Positions 37,422 to 38,459 of a DNA stretch of 38,459 bases are shown here, piece by piece. Source of the stretch: Candidatus Woesearchaeota archaeon (GTDB taxonomy: Archaea > Nanobdellota > Nanobdellia > Woesearchaeales > JACQSR01). Every line of letters starts with the position of its first letter. The stretch's first letter is position 1. The DNA lies in contig JACQSR010000021.1 of assembly GCA_016211215.1 (NCBI GenBank), forward strand, positions 1 to 38,459, in the 5' to 3' direction. The position numbers and the translations under genes were made by a program. The notes beneath the pieces were generated by a model, which had not been told where the DNA came from, did no database searches, and saw nothing but the letters and a program-made list of their open reading frames with translations.

Positions 37422-38018
37422 ATGGTTGATATACTGATAAAAAGGCTTGACACTACGCCAGAAGAATCGCAGGGCTTACTAAAAAGGATTCTATCTGCTT
37501 TTTTCAGGAATGATTGGGACTTGGGTATCAGAACTTGGTCTGGTGCGGAAGAGTTCAACTTGGCAGCGTATTTCCCTTATTTGAACCTATCCGAAGTTCT
37601 TGCAATTGAGGATAAGTTTTGCCGTGACTGGCAATCTGCAATAAATTATGATGATTATTGCAAGATGGTTGAAGGTTCTTCTGCAGCAGAGATGTTCAGG
37701 GGTGCCGGGAAGGAGCAGATTTCTATAAGGGGGAGAGATTACAGGAATATTTTCAATTATTTCAATGCGAAAATGATGTTCTTAGGCAAGGAAGAAAAAC
37801 AATTTTATAAAAGTATGAACCCTTTTACAGGGCCAATTTGCGACAGGGGAATCAGTGTTAATAAAGATGAGGAGCATGCGTTCAAAGAGCAGCTCATGAA
37901 GTTTGCGAAACCATTGACATTGAGCACTTTCGCGCATTCTGCAGATGAGGCATCTAAGATAATAGTGAGGGATTACTACCCCTTCTTTTACCTTCCAAAA
38001 AATCTTCCATTATTCTAA
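37422..38018 (+). CDS. Unrecognised 198-residue soluble protein
   Basis: Begins MVDILIKRLDTTPEESQGLL and contains aromatic-rich helical segments (WDLGIRTWSGAEEFNLAAYF, IEDKFCRDWQSAINYDDYCK, RNIFNYFNAKMMFL) and a Phe/Pro-rich end (YYPFFYLPKNLPLF). No signal peptide, membrane helix or recognised motif; four Cys are scattered, without a clear pair. The leaderless promoter at 37391-37399 supports the start. It is followed by the 23S rRNA in opposite orientation. Function cannot be proposed. Confidence 0.7.
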   Translation: MVDILIKRLDTTPEESQGLLKRILSAFFRNDWDLGIRTWSGAEEFNLAAYFPYLNLSEVLAIEDKFCRDWQSAINYDDYCKMVEGSSAAEMFRGAGKEQISIRGRDYRNIFNYFNAKMMFLGKEEKQFYKSMNPFTGPICDRGISVNKDEEHAFKEQLMKFAKPLTLSTFAHSADEASKIIVRDYYPFFYLPKNLPLF

Positions 38019-38081
38019 ATCAGGAATGTCAAGAACTAAATTCTTTATGGCTGTGCCTATTATGCGATTGTATCGAATCAA

Positions 38082-38103
38082 ATTTTTCTAAAAAGAAAAA
38101 AAT
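38082..38103 (-). terminator. T-rich terminator downstream of 23S rRNA
   Basis: On the minus strand, just beyond the rRNA 3' end, there are runs of seven T (38096-38102) and five T (38090-38094) separated by one C, the usual archaeal intrinsic termination signal. Confidence 0.5.
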
Positions 38104-38117
38104 GATAGGCCATGTAC

Positions 38118-38459
38118 AAGAGAAATTGGAACTGTTGGGAATCGCGAGCTGAACACCTCGTCACCTTGGTGCTTACACACCGATTCCATTAAACTCCTGT
38201 TCTGGGAGTGTTCCAGCGGTGTCTCTTTTCAAGATTTGCTTCGTGCTTAGATGCTTTCAGCACTTATCAGTTATCGCGTAGCTGCCCTGCATACCTTGTC
38301 AGATAACAGGTAGACCAGAGGCGACGAAACCTCGTTCCTCTCGTACTAAAGGTTCCTTTCCTTCAGACACCAGACATCTCCAGTAGATATTAAACAAACT
38401 GCCTCACAGCGTTCTGAACCCAGCTCACGAACCCTTTTAATAAGTGAACACCTTCACCC
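38118..38459 (-). rRNA. 23S ribosomal RNA, 3' part (5' part outside the window)
   Basis: Reverse complement contains the sarcin-ricin loop AGTACGAGAGGAACGAG (about 38335-38351), GAGCTGGGTTCAGAACG upstream, and the helix 96-97 region (GGCAGCTACGCGATAACTGA, then AAGTGCTGAAAGCATCTAAG), all conserved in domain VI of 23S rRNA. The 3' boundary is approximate, placed at AACAGTTCC by analogy with other archaeal ends. The peptidyl-transferase side (AAAAGGGTTCGTGAGCTGGG) is divergent, as expected for DPANN-like lineages. No 5S rRNA or tRNA lies immediately downstream. Confidence 0.95.

Overview
This is an archaeal chromosome segment. The evidence is a histone, eIF5A with its hypusination loop, archaeal release factor aRF1, ribosomal proteins L40e and L35Ae, membrane-anchored LonB, Kae1, TrmJ and Trm-G10 type tRNA methyltransferases, and the divergent 3' part of a 23S rRNA. 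Many genes have a TATA box 26-30 bp before the start codon (leaderless mRNAs), and leadered genes use GGTGG or GGTGA as Shine-Dalgarno. Very small membrane proteins, a short aRF1 and many orphan genes suggest an uncultivated DPANN-type lineage; that placement is inference.

Layout. 1-900 (minus): a truncated M56/BlaR1-like peptidase and a BlaI-like repressor. They face, across a dyad-rich promoter, a plus-strand thiol-redox operon (1066-4082): two small anchored proteins that both end in MVGGC, a triple thioredoxin-fold protein, and a CcdA/DsbD-like electron carrier. 4100-6500 is an AT-richer accessory island: an orphan gene convergent with a Dam-type methylase, a DUF2683-like regulator and a pilin-like peptide. 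6670-9270 is aRF1, interrupted exactly after its catalytic GGQ by a 500-residue homing-endonuclease intein. 9267-14500 holds a lipase-like hydrolase, a small metallopeptidase and a housekeeping run (histone, eIF5A, L40e, site-2 protease, TrmJ, a winged-helix regulator). 14561-19282 holds an amino-acid permease fused to a methyltransferase, a Cys-rich membrane protein, Trm-G10 and a TrmB-like regulator with a clear operator. 19289-23682 holds PEP synthase, a MntA/HepT toxin-antitoxin pair and a PAC2 protein. 23691-27983 is a cluster of unrecognised membrane proteins, including two large paralogues with cytoplasmic coiled coils. 27980-32548 holds L35Ae, a large secreted Cys-rich MopE-type protein, a TctA-like permease and an anchored OB-fold protein. 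32671-38459 holds LonB, a coiled-coil orphan, a mini zinc ribbon, Kae1, another orphan and the 23S rRNA 3' end.

Most unusual points: the intein at GGQ; the MVGGC redox operon under a BlaI-type repressor; the unrecognised membrane cluster; the permease-methyltransferase fusion; and a family of structured palindromic intergenic elements (11153-11376, about 22853-22965, 28270-28430). One of these is flanked by 12-bp direct repeats and another by a duplicated gene end, so they look like small mobile elements.
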